64,000 bases of DNA, taken from JAKFWF01 sp963741505 (GTDB lineage Bacteria > Pseudomonadota > Alphaproteobacteria > Rhizobiales > Hyphomicrobiaceae). This document shows, one piece after another, positions 1-8,775 of the stretch (position 1 is the stretch's first letter; the number at the start of each line of letters is the position of its first letter). Made by a program: the position numbers and the translations under genes. The notes beneath the pieces were generated by a model that did not search any database, was not told the DNA's origin, and saw only the letters and a list, made by a program, of their open reading frames with translations. The stretch lies in assembly GCA_963741505.1 (NCBI GenBank), contig CAVUIJ010000008.1:59804-123803 (forward strand), written 5' to 3'.

Positions 1-2
1 CC

Positions 3-323
3 GCTCTGCGCCAGGGCCTAATCGCGCCGAAAGACCGTCTGAGGCCGGGCGCGGCTCCTGAACGTCTCAGTACTGACATCATCATGCCGCGCACGGCAGC
101 GATGCCGATGGTGCGCTTTCCCCACCGCGCGCACACGGAGTGGCTCGACTGTTCGAACTGCCATGACGACCCCTTCGTCAAGAAGGCGCGCGCCAACCGC
201 TTCAACATGGAGGACATCCTCGCGGGCGAGTATTGCGGCCGTTGCCATGGCGCAGTAGCGTTCCCGCCGACCGACTGCTTGCGCTGTCACAGCGTGGAGC
301 GAGGTTTAGGGGTGGCAAACTGA
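3..323 (+). CDS. c(7)-type triheme cytochrome, 5'-truncated by window edge
   Basis: The reading frame is open from base 3, so the start lies outside the window. Three heme-binding motifs (CSNCH, CGRCH, CLRCH) sit in the last 75 residues, preceded by the FPHRAHTEW stretch whose histidines probably supply distal heme ligands. The layout matches the minus-strand proteins at 2518-3186 and 23183-23845, including the linker before the hemes, so the missing part is probably a signal peptide and a roughly 100-residue N-terminal region. It is expected to be a small periplasmic electron carrier of the c7/nanowire-triheme type. Its stop overlaps the next start by one base (TGATG), so the two are translationally coupled. 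Confidence 0.85.
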   Translation, partial: ALRQGLIAPKDRLRPGAAPERLSTDIIMPRTAAMPMVRFPHRAHTEWLDCSNCHDDPFVKKARANRFNMEDILAGEYCGRCHGAVAFPPTDCLRCHSVERGLGVAN

Positions 324-697
324 TGAAACGGGTGCTTTTCGCTGCCGCCGCTCTGGCCGTGATTTCGGTGGTTGCGGCGCACGCCGAGTACGGCGACGTG
401 GTGCTGAATGACCGCTCGGAGACCGGCGGCATACGGCCGGTCATTTTCCCGCACTGGGTCCATCGCACGGTCTACAAGTGCCAAGTCTGCCATGTGGAAC
501 TTGGCTTCAAGATGAAGGTCGGCGGCAACCGCATCACCATGGGTGACGTTTATTCCGGCCGCTATTGCGGCGAGTGTCATGACGGGAAGACGACCTGGGG
601 GATCGAGGACAATTGCGGGCGCTGCCATTCGGGCCGCAAGGGCACGCCGACAGGCGTTCACGGCCGTCACCGCACCACGGGGCCAGGATTTCGGTGA
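323..697 (+). CDS. secreted triheme c-type cytochrome
   Basis: A 124-residue protein with a clear signal peptide (about residues 1-21, ending AAHA) and three heme motifs, CQVCH, CGECH and CGRCH. The FPHWVHR segment before the first heme is typical of bis-histidine c7/c3-type cytochromes. It is a paralogue of 23875-24294 on the other arm of the locus: both start the mature protein with AEYGDVV and share IRPV.FPHW. The ATG at 323 was preferred over an upstream ATG at 233 because it starts the signal peptide and overlaps the previous stop. Likely role: periplasmic electron transfer between inner-membrane and outer-membrane cytochromes. Confidence 0.88.
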   Translation: MKRVLFAAAALAVISVVAAHAEYGDVVLNDRSETGGIRPVIFPHWVHRTVYKCQVCHVELGFKMKVGGNRITMGDVYSGRYCGECHDGKTTWGIEDNCGRCHSGRKGTPTGVHGRHRTTGPGFR

Positions 698-2310
698 TAT
701 TGCGTATGCGTCTATCGCGGGGCCTCGCCAACGCGGCGCGTCATGGCCGGGCGGCTCCGTCTATACTCTTGCTCGCCTTGCTTCTCTCTATGGCGTGGCC
801 GGGTTTGCCGAAGGCGCAATCGGCTGAAGAGGGACGTGCCATCTACGAGCGGCGCTGTAGCGTCTGCCATGGTGATCGGGGCAACGGGGCATACTGGGCG
901 AGCGACAGCCTCGTCCCGCCGCCGCGCGACTTCACACGCACCGACCCGGAAGCGCTGAGCCGCGTGGTCATGATCGACGCCGTCGCCCATGGGCGCGAAG
1001 GGACCGCGATGACGGCCTGGCGCGGCCGGTTGTCGCCTTTGCAGATCGACGCCGTGGTCGATTTCATCCGGGCGGAATTCATGTCCCGCCACGGCGAGGT
1101 CGCGGCAAAGAGCCCATCTGGCGTTCCCTTTCCCGGCGGGCTGAAGGGTGATGCGGCCAAGGGGAGCGTCTTCTTTCACGCCAATTGCGCCGAGTGCCAT
1201 GGTCATTCGGGCGACGGGCGCGGACGGCGTGCGGAGATGAATGTCAAGAAGCCGCTCGATTTCACCTCGCCCCAGACGAGACGCGCGTTCGATCGGGCGA
1301 GATTGTTCGTGTCGATCTCCGCCGGCGTGCCGGGGACTACGATGCCCGCCTGGTCGAAAGTGCTGAGCAACCAGCAGATTGCCGATGTGGCGGAGTATGC
1401 GTACCGCGTGTTCATTGCGGGCGATAGCGCGGCGAAAGCCCACGCCGCGTCGAGCGACGAGGCTCCGGACGCCGGCAGGCGGATCTATCTTCAGCACTGC
1501 TCCTACTGCCATGGCCAAAAGGGCGATGGCCGCACCGCCGCGGCGCAAGTGCTCGCCCCCAAGCCGAGAGACTTCACCGGCCTGCCGCGGCTCAGCGTCG
1601 ATGAAGTCACCGCCGCGGTCCGCAAAGGGCGCGACGGCACAGCCATGCCTTCCTTCGCCAAGGTCCTCTCCAATGCGCAGGTCAAGGCGGTGGCCGAGTA
1701 TGTGGCGCTGAGCCTCGCAGCGCGCAAAGGCGAGGACGAGCGCTATCACACCGCCAAGAACGGTTGGCCGGACCATGATGCCCGCTACGGCCCGGCCATT
1801 CCCTTCGCGTTGGGCGAACAGGCCGTCAATGCGCCGCTCTCGACCTTGTCTCCGGCGCAGCGCGCAGGGTTGGAACTCTTCAAGGGCGCCTGCGTCTCCT
1901 GCCATTTCGGAAGGCGTGACACGCGATTGGGGACGCCAATCGCGGACACGAGCCACAAGGACACGGGCCACAAGCCGGCGGACTATGAGATGGGTGTGCA
2001 TGACAAGGTGCCAGAAATCGCCGATCTGACGCCGACCGAAGCGGAGGGTCGTCGGCTGTATCAGGCGGCATGCGCGCAGTGCCACGCTGCGGATGGCACC
2101 GGCGCGAACTGGATCGGACGCTTCCTCAAGCCCTCGCCGACCGACTTCAACACACCTAGTTACCGAGCGCTTCTGTCGTCCGACGGGTTTGTCATGCGGA
2201 CGTTGCGCGCGCCTGACGGCACCTCCATGCCATCGTTCGAAAATGTACTGAGCCGCGAGCAGGTCGAGGCGATCGCGGCGTATGTGCGCCGCGCATTTCA
2301 GACGCCGTAG
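694..2310 (+). CDS. pentaheme cytochrome c built from class I domains
   Basis: Secreted protein of about 538 residues with five heme motifs: CSVCH, CAECH, CSYCH, CVSCH and CAQCH. Four of the domains are class I (cytochrome c6/cbb3-III-like), each followed by a methionine ligand region such as TTMPAW, TAMPSF and TSMPSF. The CVSCH heme lacks this and sits in a short insert, so it is probably bis-His. I chose GTG at 694 because it overlaps the preceding stop (GTGA) and has AGGA five bases upstream; ATG at 706 is the alternative. A hydrophobic leader follows (ILLLALLLSMAW, cleavage near PKAQS). Mixed Met/His ligation suggests a high-potential periplasmic shuttle. Confidence 0.85.
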   Translation: MILRMRLSRGLANAARHGRAAPSILLLALLLSMAWPGLPKAQSAEEGRAIYERRCSVCHGDRGNGAYWASDSLVPPPRDFTRTDPEALSRVVMIDAVAHGREGTAMTAWRGRLSPLQIDAVVDFIRAEFMSRHGEVAAKSPSGVPFPGGLKGDAAKGSVFFHANCAECHGHSGDGRGRRAEMNVKKPLDFTSPQTRRAFDRARLFVSISAGVPGTTMPAWSKVLSNQQIADVAEYAYRVFIAGDSAAKAHAASSDEAPDAGRRIYLQHCSYCHGQKGDGRTAAAQVLAPKPRDFTGLPRLSVDEVTAAVRKGRDGTAMPSFAKVLSNAQVKAVAEYVALSLAARKGEDERYHTAKNGWPDHDARYGPAIPFALGEQAVNAPLSTLSPAQRAGLELFKGACVSCHFGRRDTRLGTPIADTSHKDTGHKPADYEMGVHDKVPEIADLTPTEAEGRRLYQAACAQCHAADGTGANWIGRFLKPSPTDFNTPSYRALLSSDGFVMRTLRAPDGTSMPSFENVLSREQVEAIAAYVRRAFQTP

Positions 2311-2517
2311 GCGTGTTGCGCGTCCGCGATCAGCGCCAGGGTGAATTGCCAGCGAATAGAATCGCGGTGGGCGCACGATGGGAAGCGAATGCGAAGGCGG
2401 CGGCCTTGCGCAGGTGCCGGCGCAACAGAACGAGCGCAAAAACAACCCCAGAGCGCCGCGACGGTCCACGCCGGGCACAAGCCCACTCCGCCGCTTTGGA
2501 CCAACTCGGAAGCACCC

Positions 2518-3186
2518 TCAGTTTTCTGCCTGGCGTCTTGGCCCGTTGTGACAACGGAAACACTGATCAGGAGGGAACGCTACCGTGCCGTGGCAGACAC
2601 CGCAGGCTTTGCCTTGGAAGATCTCGCTCATGCGGATCACGTTCGCGCCCGCCTTGTCCTTGAACAAATCGTTGTGGCAATTCGAGCAGGCGAGCCACTC
2701 CGTATGAACTGCGTGGGAAAATGTCACGGTGGGCATGCTGCCAGTGTTGCGAAGTATCGTTTCGCTCTTGAGCAGCTTCATCTTGCTCACCTTGTCGGCC
2801 TCGGCGCGTGGCTCAATCACGCCGTTCTTCAGCGCCGCCACCCAATCGACGAAATTGCCGGCCCCGGCGCGCGGCAGGCTGCGCATCGCCTCCACCGGCG
2901 GCTGTAGCCTTTTGACCGCGTCGCTCTGCGGATCGTGATGGCCGTCTCCCTGCAGTGTACGCCACGGGTTCTTCATGTCGATCGGCCCGCCGTCGCGCTC
3001 CCAGTAGGAGGTGGCGCGCCTGCGGGCATCAGCCAGCGGCTCGAAGCCGCCGGCGGGCGCCGGATTACGTACAGCCTCCTGAGCAAGCGCGATTTTCTCG
3101 GAGCCGAACAGACAGGCGAGTGCCGCTAGGCAGACGCCTGCGGCAAGCAAGGGCGAAGCCCTCTTCAAGATCGGCATCGATCGCAT
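2518..3186 (-). CDS. c(7)-type triheme cytochrome with long N-terminal region
   Basis: About 222 residues: signal peptide (LLAAGVCLAALACLFG, cleavage near ALAQ), a region of about 100 residues with the motif NFVDWVAALKNGVIEPR, then three hemes (CSNCH, CGVCH, CFRCH). It is a close paralogue of 23183-23845 and of the truncated gene at the left window edge. It is convergent with the pentaheme gene and alone in its orientation on this arm. Several in-frame ATG codons exist; 3186 was taken because it directly precedes the leader, while 3234 and 3177 are alternatives. Predicted periplasmic electron carrier. Confidence 0.85.
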   Translation of the reverse strand: MRSMPILKRASPLLAAGVCLAALACLFGSEKIALAQEAVRNPAPAGGFEPLADARRRATSYWERDGGPIDMKNPWRTLQGDGHHDPQSDAVKRLQPPVEAMRSLPRAGAGNFVDWVAALKNGVIEPRAEADKVSKMKLLKSETILRNTGSMPTVTFSHAVHTEWLACSNCHNDLFKDKAGANVIRMSEIFQGKACGVCHGTVAFPPDQCFRCHNGPRRQAEN

Positions 3187-3340
3187 CAAGACATCGCCTT
3201 GCGGAATCAGGGCCTTGACCGTAACGCGACGCATACCAATCCACAATATACCAATTGGACCGCTCGGGTAAGGGGAGCAACCAAAATAGTGGTGCATTTG
3301 CCGCGAGAGCTGGACGAGGTATACTTTGTTCTAGGTCATA

Positions 3341-3496
3341 TCAGTTGAAGCTGAAGTATTTGGCGCACTCCTAGCACGCGGAGGCAGGCGGCGATGGCGC
3401 CCCACAATGCAGTGATAATCCGTCTGGCTGCGTTGCGCAGAGCGCCTTCGGCTTGGCTAAAGTCCTTTCGATCGAATTGAAGTCTGGGCTAAGCGC
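3341..3496 (-). pseudogene. IS630-family transposase C-terminal remnant
   Basis: Two pieces of an IS630 transposase tail are readable on the minus strand. ALSPDFNSIERTLAKPK (upstream) corresponds to the family's SPDFNPIE..FAKLK catalytic-end motif. In a different frame, ECAKYFSFN and a stop correspond to the usual ECANYF terminus. No complete gene or terminal repeats were seen, so this is an old fragment lodged between the divergently oriented 2518-3186 cytochrome and the NHL gene. The rest of 3187-3723 holds nothing else I recognise, although promoters for both neighbours should lie there. Confidence 0.7.
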
Positions 3497-3723
3497 CCGT
3501 GCATTGCGCAACCAGCGGCTGTGTTGACAGGAGTAGTTGTGAGAACTCGTCCACAAGTGAATTCCCACGCGCGGCTCAGAATCGGATGAGGGCGCTATAC
3601 TACCGTCGGCGCTGGCCGTTCATCTCGGGAGTGTGGCAACGCAGATACTGAGCTGTAGTCGCACTATGTTAGAGAGTGTTAAGATGATTCTATGCCGCGC
3701 GGACTAGGAACGAAGGATTGAGA

Positions 3724-4908
3724 ATGGCGGGTATGCCGCTCACATTTCTGAAATCCAAGTTTTTTCGTGGCGCGGCTGCTGCAGCGATCGCGCTGGCGTT
3801 GTTGAGCGCATGCACAAGGCTGGAGTTGGAGCCGGCCGCGCCGGGCGGGCCGCTGGAGCGCGCCGAGTCGGCCAAGCCCTTGGTCTACCCGCCGGCGCCG
3901 GCCGCTGTGCGCTTCATTCACGAGGCGACGATTCTGAGCAGCGCCGATGTGATTCCCGAGACCAACGCCGACCGCGTTCGGCTGTTCGCCACGGGCTTTG
4001 GCCGCACGGCCGAGGCGTTCGGAAAGCCGTTCGGGCTGGTCGCCCGCCACGGCCGGCTCTATGTGAGCGACACGGTGCGGCGGCTTGTTCATGTGCTCGA
4101 CCGGGCGAACGGCGAATATCGCCAGATCGGGACTCAGGAGCCCGGCCGCCTCACCAAGCCCTTGGGGCTGGCCGTCGACGACGGCGGGAGGTTGTATGTC
4201 AGTGACGTGACCACCCGGCGGATACTGATCTATGACGCTGGCGGCGCATTTGTCGCAGCGGTTGGCGGGCCCAAAGATCTGACGCGCCCGTCTTCGGTCA
4301 CCGTCTCGCCGGATGGCTCGCGGATCTACGTGCTGGACACCGGCGGCGTCGACAATAATCAACATCGCATCGTGGTATTCGACGCTGCGGGTCGGCGCGT
4401 GAACGTGATCGGTAAGCGCGGCGGGGGCGCGGGGGAATTCAACCTGCCGCTGGCTATCGAGCGCGCGCCCGACGGCGGGCTGTATGTCGTCGATACTGGC
4501 AATTTCAGAGTGCAAAAGCTGAGTGCCGATGGCGCGCCTTTGTCGGGTTTCGGCAAGCCGGGCCGTTATCCCGGACAGTTCGGGCACCCCAAGGATCTCG
4601 CGCTCGACGCCGACGGAAACATCTATGTCACCGACGCCAGCTTCGGCGTGTTCCAGATATTCAACTCGTCCGGTCGCATCCTGCTTTCGATCGGCGAGCG
4701 CAACGAGCAAGGCGGGCGCGGGCGGTTCCTGCTGCCTGCGGGCATTGACGTCGACGTTGATGGGCGTGTTTATGTTGCCGATCAGTACTTTAGGAAGATC
4801 GAGGTATTTCGACCCGCCTCGCTCCCAGCGTCGACCCCTCCGGGGGGACGGGTGGCGGCGATGCGCGCGGGAATTGCCGAGAAATCAGTCACGTTCCAGC
4901 CAAAATGA
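3724..4908 (+). CDS. NHL-repeat beta-propeller lipoprotein
   Basis: About 394 residues. The N-terminus has a hydrophobic segment ending in a lipobox (LALLSAC), so it should be lipid-anchored. The body is a run of NHL repeats with the pattern KPLGLAVDDGGRLYVSD, FGHPKDLALDADGNIYVTD and FLLPAGIDVDVDGRVYVAD, forming a six-bladed propeller. The ATG at 3724 has AAGGA six bases upstream. It lies 16 bp before the tetraheme cytochrome, and a similar NHL-cytochrome pair occurs at 20158-21259/17677-20155. NHL proteins are recurrent neighbours of multiheme cytochromes in metal-respiring bacteria. A scaffold or assembly role is inferred, not shown. Confidence 0.88.
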   Translation: MAGMPLTFLKSKFFRGAAAAAIALALLSACTRLELEPAAPGGPLERAESAKPLVYPPAPAAVRFIHEATILSSADVIPETNADRVRLFATGFGRTAEAFGKPFGLVARHGRLYVSDTVRRLVHVLDRANGEYRQIGTQEPGRLTKPLGLAVDDGGRLYVSDVTTRRILIYDAGGAFVAAVGGPKDLTRPSSVTVSPDGSRIYVLDTGGVDNNQHRIVVFDAAGRRVNVIGKRGGGAGEFNLPLAIERAPDGGLYVVDTGNFRVQKLSADGAPLSGFGKPGRYPGQFGHPKDLALDADGNIYVTDASFGVFQIFNSSGRILLSIGERNEQGGRGRFLLPAGIDVDVDGRVYVADQYFRKIEVFRPASLPASTPPGGRVAAMRAGIAEKSVTFQPK

Positions 4909-4924
4909 GGGAGGCGGGTCGGCG

Positions 4925-5698
4925 ATGCGAGTGGAAAGAAGGGCGCGTTTGACGCGATCCGGCGCGGTCGTGGGCCTACTGCTTGTCGCTGCCGTCGCTT
5001 GGTCCGATCTCGCAGGGGCTCAGAGCGGCATCCGGGGCTCCAAGCACGACCTCGGCAATGGCCAGAACGACAATTACGAGGTCTGCGTCTACTGCCATAC
5101 GCCCCATGGCGCCAACAGGGAAGTCGACGCGCCGCTGTGGAACAAGCCGGGCGGCGTGCAGGCATATCGCACTTATGACAGCGCCACGATTGACGGCAAG
5201 ATCTTGCCCGTCGGATCGGTTTCCACCGCCTGCCTGTCGTGTCATGACGGCACTCAGGCGATGGACACGGTGATAAATGCGCCGGGCAGCGGCCTCGGTA
5301 GAGGCCGCATCGGCTCGGGCGTCGGCGCGCTCAGCCCGAACGTCATCGCCAATCTCGGCGTCGATCTGCGCAACGACCATCCGGTGGGCGTGCAGTATGG
5401 CGGTTTCGACCCAGGCCGCGGCCAGATCGATCCGGACTTCGTCAACAGAGCTACCGGCCTGCAATCCGCGCTTATGCTCGGGCGCATGCGTTGGTGGGTC
5501 GACACGGAACGCGTCCCGAACGGGAATCGGGACAAGACCGACATGATCCTCTACACACGCAGCGTCGATGGCGTCGACCAACCGTTCGTGGAATGCGCCA
5601 CCTGCCACGATCCGCATCGCGGCTCGGGCACCAATCCGGCGTTCATGCGGCTCACCAACAAGGGCAGTAATCTGTGTCTGTCCTGCCATATCAAGTGA
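4925..5698 (+). CDS. secreted tetraheme cytochrome c (paired CXXCH, OmcE-like layout)
   Basis: 257 residues with a signal peptide (GAVVGLLLVAAVAWSDLAGAQ) and four hemes: CVYCH, CLSCH, CATCH and a C-terminal CLSCH only two residues from the end. Landmark segments are GSKHDL near the mature N-terminus, VCVYCHTPHGAN, APLWN, NDHPVG and CATCHDPH, typical of the doubled-CXXCH superfamily. The first four hemes of the 11-heme protein at 17677-20155 have the same landmarks in the same order. Tetraheme proteins of this shape include Geobacter OmcE, which polymerises into extracellular wires; that analogy is from recalled family knowledge. A GAGGGAGG-type RBS precedes the ATG. It sits between an NHL lipoprotein and a parvulin. 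Confidence 0.85.
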   Translation: MRVERRARLTRSGAVVGLLLVAAVAWSDLAGAQSGIRGSKHDLGNGQNDNYEVCVYCHTPHGANREVDAPLWNKPGGVQAYRTYDSATIDGKILPVGSVSTACLSCHDGTQAMDTVINAPGSGLGRGRIGSGVGALSPNVIANLGVDLRNDHPVGVQYGGFDPGRGQIDPDFVNRATGLQSALMLGRMRWWVDTERVPNGNRDKTDMILYTRSVDGVDQPFVECATCHDPHRGSGTNPAFMRLTNKGSNLCLSCHIK

Positions 5699-6696
5699 GT
5701 GCGAGGCCGAGGCGCACGCATGTATTGAAGACGGCCTGGTGCGGCGTCCTGGCCCTGGCTGCGGCTCTGACCGCGGTGCCTGCGCTCGCCACCGAGCAGC
5801 AGAAATTGGTGATCGCACGCGTTAACGACCAGCCAGTCACCGGCGGGGACTTCGCGCCGTATCTGCGCGCCTACTTGCGCTCCAAGCTCTATCACTCGGG
5901 CTCACCCGAGCGCACACGCGCGCTCGCCGAGGAGGCCATCGACGCTTTCCTGATCGATCGGGTGCTGACTGAGCAGGCCGCCGCGCAAGGGCTGAAAATC
6001 GGCGAGGCCGAGGTCGAAAAGCGCCTTGCGGACATCAAGACCCGGTTCGGCGACCGGCCCGAGTGGCCCGAAATCGCATCACGCCTGCCGAAGCTGCGCG
6101 AGGAGATCGAGACGGATTTGCGGATCGAGGCCCTCAAGCGCGAAATAAGCCGCGCCGATCCGCCGACCGAGGCGGAGATCCGCGCATTCTACGAGAGCCA
6201 ACCCGAGCTGTTCACCCGCCCGGCGGCCTATCGGCTCAAGCTGCTGCTGATTGCCGTGGAGCCGGGAGCGAGCGCAGAAGCCTGGCGCGCCGCCGAGGTA
6301 CAGGCACAGGAATATGCGCGTAGGGTCGCGGCAGGCGAGGACTTCGCCGCGCTTGCGCGCGCTACTTCGAAGCACAGCTTGGCCGAACTGGGCGGCGCGA
6401 CCGGCCTCGTCCATGAGGGCCAGTTGGGCGAGGCGGCCGAGGCCGCGCTGCGCCCCGCCAAACCCGGAGAGGTGGCCGGACCCGTCCGTCTGCTGGAGGG
6501 CGTCGCCCTTTTTGCTGTCGAGGAAAAACGTCTTCCGACACTCATGCCGTTGCCCGAGGTAAAAGAACGCGCCTCGATATTGATGGAACGCGATCGAGCG
6601 AAAAAGCAGTGGAATAGCTTCGTAGAAACAATAAGAGGGAAATTCTCCATCGATAGGTCTGCATTTGCGGAGTTTCTCGCAGGCGCCCTCAGGTAA
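5695..6696 (+). CDS. periplasmic PpiC-type peptidyl-prolyl isomerase (parvulin)
   Basis: About 333 residues: signal peptide (VLALAAALTAVPALA), a SurA-like N-terminal helical chaperone region (about residues 30-155), then a parvulin PPIase domain (about 165-280) with the family segments AYRLKLLLI, GEDFAALARATSKHS and LGGATGLVHEGQL. The start was set at GTG 5695, which overlaps the tetraheme stop as GTGA. Coupling to the tetraheme cytochrome suggests a dedicated folding factor for a heme protein with many prolines; parvulins are known neighbours of some filament-type cytochromes. That assignment is inference. Confidence 0.85.
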   Translation: MSARPRRTHVLKTAWCGVLALAAALTAVPALATEQQKLVIARVNDQPVTGGDFAPYLRAYLRSKLYHSGSPERTRALAEEAIDAFLIDRVLTEQAAAQGLKIGEAEVEKRLADIKTRFGDRPEWPEIASRLPKLREEIETDLRIEALKREISRADPPTEAEIRAFYESQPELFTRPAAYRLKLLLIAVEPGASAEAWRAAEVQAQEYARRVAAGEDFAALARATSKHSLAELGGATGLVHEGQLGEAAEAALRPAKPGEVAGPVRLLEGVALFAVEEKRLPTLMPLPEVKERASILMERDRAKKQWNSFVETIRGKFSIDRSAFAEFLAGALR

Positions 6697-6791
6697 GCAC
6701 TAGGCAGACTGGCGATGCTTAGCGGCAGGCTCTCGGAAGGGCGGATACGAAGAAGCAGACAGTCCGGCTGCGGGCGTATTATCGTAGCGCG

Positions 6792-7160
6792 ATGCGTTGC
6801 GTCGTGTGCCCGAACCAGTCGATCGACGATTCCAGTGCGCCGCTGGCGAAAGATCTGCGTGTCTTGATTCGCGACCGGCTGACGGCCGGAGCAGAGCGAC
6901 ACGCAAGCCCACGCGTTCATCGTCGCGCGATACGGAAACTTTGTATTGTTGAAGCCGCCGGTTCCAATGAACACTCTGTTTCTCCGGTTCGCTCCAGCGC
7001 TTCTCGCTGCGGGTGTGCTATTTGGACTGTTGCGCTTCCTGCGCCACCAGCAATCATTCTTGCCCGGCGCATCCGGGATTCGGCCCTGACGAGTGCTGCC
7101 GAAGAATTGACCGCGGAAGAAAACGAGCGCCAGCGGGAGATCTTGGAGAAAGGCATTTAG
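6792..7160 (+). pseudogene. ccmH: ccmH (cytochrome c maturation), truncated and frameshifted
   Basis: RCVVCPNQSIDDSSAPLAKD followed by LRVLIRDRLTAG is the hallmark of CcmH, whose CxxC pair reduces apocytochrome thiols before heme ligation. After about base 6890 the homologous sequence continues one base out of frame (EQSDTQAHAFIVARYG, then a membrane segment FLRFAPALLAAGVLFGLL). It returns to the first frame for the end, LTAEENERQREILEKGI and stop. The usual signal peptide upstream of the CxxC is absent; 6697-6791 encodes nothing recognisable. The gene is therefore broken as read, lies just upstream of ccmI, and is either decayed or damaged by sequence error. Confidence 0.8.
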
Positions 7161-7162
7161 TC

Positions 7163-8506
7163 ATGAACCTGTGGATCATCCTGACGGCAATAACGACCGT
7201 TGTCGCGGTGTGGGCGGTAATCCCGTTCCTGCGTCGTGCCGACGCGGCTGAACCTTCGAACGAGCTCGCGAAGAGTTCCGCCGTTTATCGCGATCGACTG
7301 CGCCAGATCGATGCTGAATTGAAGGCCGGTGTCATCAACGAAGCAGACGTGCAGGCCACAAGAGTTGAGACGGCTGGTCGCCTCGTTCTCGCCGAACGCG
7401 AAGAACAGGCAAAGGCCGGACCGGCGCAAATGGGCAATCGCAGTTTTGCAGCCATCGCCATTGTCGGCGTAGTCGCCGTGAGCTCCGCCATTCTCTATGC
7501 CAAGATCAACCAGCCCAGCCGCATTCCAACTGCACGGAACGCTGACGATGTGCTCGCTGGCAACAGGGGAGCACTGCCCGCTCGTCACCCTGTGATCTCG
7601 GGTAACGCCGCGCGCACGCAGCCATCGGGCGCCGCGGACGCGCAAGGTGGCGGCCTTCCGACCATCGAGGGAATGATCGAGAGACTGGCGCAGCGCCTCA
7701 AGGCCAATCCGGAAGACGCGAATGGCTGGCGCACACTCGCCTGGTCGTATGGGGCGCAAGGGCGGTTCAAGGAGGCGGCATCGGCCTACGATGAGGCTAT
7801 CAAGCGTCAGCCCGAAAATGGCGACCTGTATGGTGCCCGCGGTGAGCTTCTGGTGCGTGTCGGCAATGGCATCGTTTCTCTCGAGGCCGCCAATTTGTTC
7901 GAGGAGGCACTCAAGCGCGACAAGGAGAACCCGCGCGCCCGTTTCTTCCTGGGGCTCAGGAAGGAACAAGCCGGCGATCGCGTGGCTGCACTCGATGATT
8001 GGATCGCAATCCTCCGGCGCGCGTCACCGAGCGAGCCCTGGGTCCGCGATCTCAGGGAGCGTGTCGAACAAACGGCCGCGGAGATCAAAGTCGATCTGAC
8101 CGGCCGGCTGCCGGCTGAGTGGCCGGCGGCGCAGATCGGAGGCGTCGGAGCGGGCATTCCGGGAGTGCTCCAAGAGGAGAAAAGGTCCGGATCACAACCG
8201 GGGGCACCAGCGGGCGCGAACATCTCCGGCTCGAAAGCTCCCACGGCGGCGGACGGCCAGCGCATGGCAGCCGCGAGCCCCGAGGACCAAATGATCCGCA
8301 ACATGGTTGACGGCTTGGCTGCCCGCCTCGAAAAGCAGCCGCGCGATTTCGAAGGTTGGTCCCGCCTTATCCGCTCACGCACGGTTCTGGGCGAGATGGA
8401 CAAGGCCAAGACCGCACTGGCCAAGGCCCGTGAGGTTTTCGCAGATACGCCCGAGGCGCTTGGCGTGATCAGCGCAACGGCACGCGAAATCGGGCTCGAA
8501 CCTTAG
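7163..8506 (+). CDS. ccmI: c-type cytochrome biogenesis protein CcmI (CycH)
   Basis: 447 residues. Two membrane segments (residues about 3-22 and 92-112) flank a cytoplasmic loop with the CcmI-1 signature YRDRLRQIDAELKAG. A long periplasmic region follows with TPR-like repeats (ANPEDANGWRTLAWSYGAQG, then AASAYDEAIKRQPENGDLY, and a second set near the C-terminus). CcmI chaperones apocytochrome to the CcmFH heme lyase in maturation system I. The ATG at 7163 lies directly behind the ccmH stop and replaces a longer artificial ORF start at 7013. Other system I genes are not in the window. Confidence 0.88.
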   Translation: MNLWIILTAITTVVAVWAVIPFLRRADAAEPSNELAKSSAVYRDRLRQIDAELKAGVINEADVQATRVETAGRLVLAEREEQAKAGPAQMGNRSFAAIAIVGVVAVSSAILYAKINQPSRIPTARNADDVLAGNRGALPARHPVISGNAARTQPSGAADAQGGGLPTIEGMIERLAQRLKANPEDANGWRTLAWSYGAQGRFKEAASAYDEAIKRQPENGDLYGARGELLVRVGNGIVSLEAANLFEEALKRDKENPRARFFLGLRKEQAGDRVAALDDWIAILRRASPSEPWVRDLRERVEQTAAEIKVDLTGRLPAEWPAAQIGGVGAGIPGVLQEEKRSGSQPGAPAGANISGSKAPTAADGQRMAAASPEDQMIRNMVDGLAARLEKQPRDFEGWSRLIRSRTVLGEMDKAKTALAKAREVFADTPEALGVISATAREIGLEP

Positions 8507-8775
8507 CCGGCACGCGAGGCGCCGACACAATCTTGGATTGCGGGAACCGACCGCGCATATCCCGCGACATGATCGAGGTGTCGCGTGAAATCTTAAGAAT
8601 CAGTTAACGCTTTTTCGACTGGTCTTGCCGCCATCTGACCAAGCGGGTGACTAGGGTTGCGGCCAAACCACACTCGCGGTCAGCGTTCTATCGGTAGTCT
8701 TTTTCTGGTTGGTCGGGCCACGAATTGGGGGCATCTTGCGTGGAATCGCACGCTAAGTTCGTTTAGGGGGCGGAG

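Noticed and set aside
712..2478. 588-codon minus-strand ORF
   Set aside because: Antisense shadow of the pentaheme cytochrome gene; no signal peptide or family pattern, Arg/Ala-rich.
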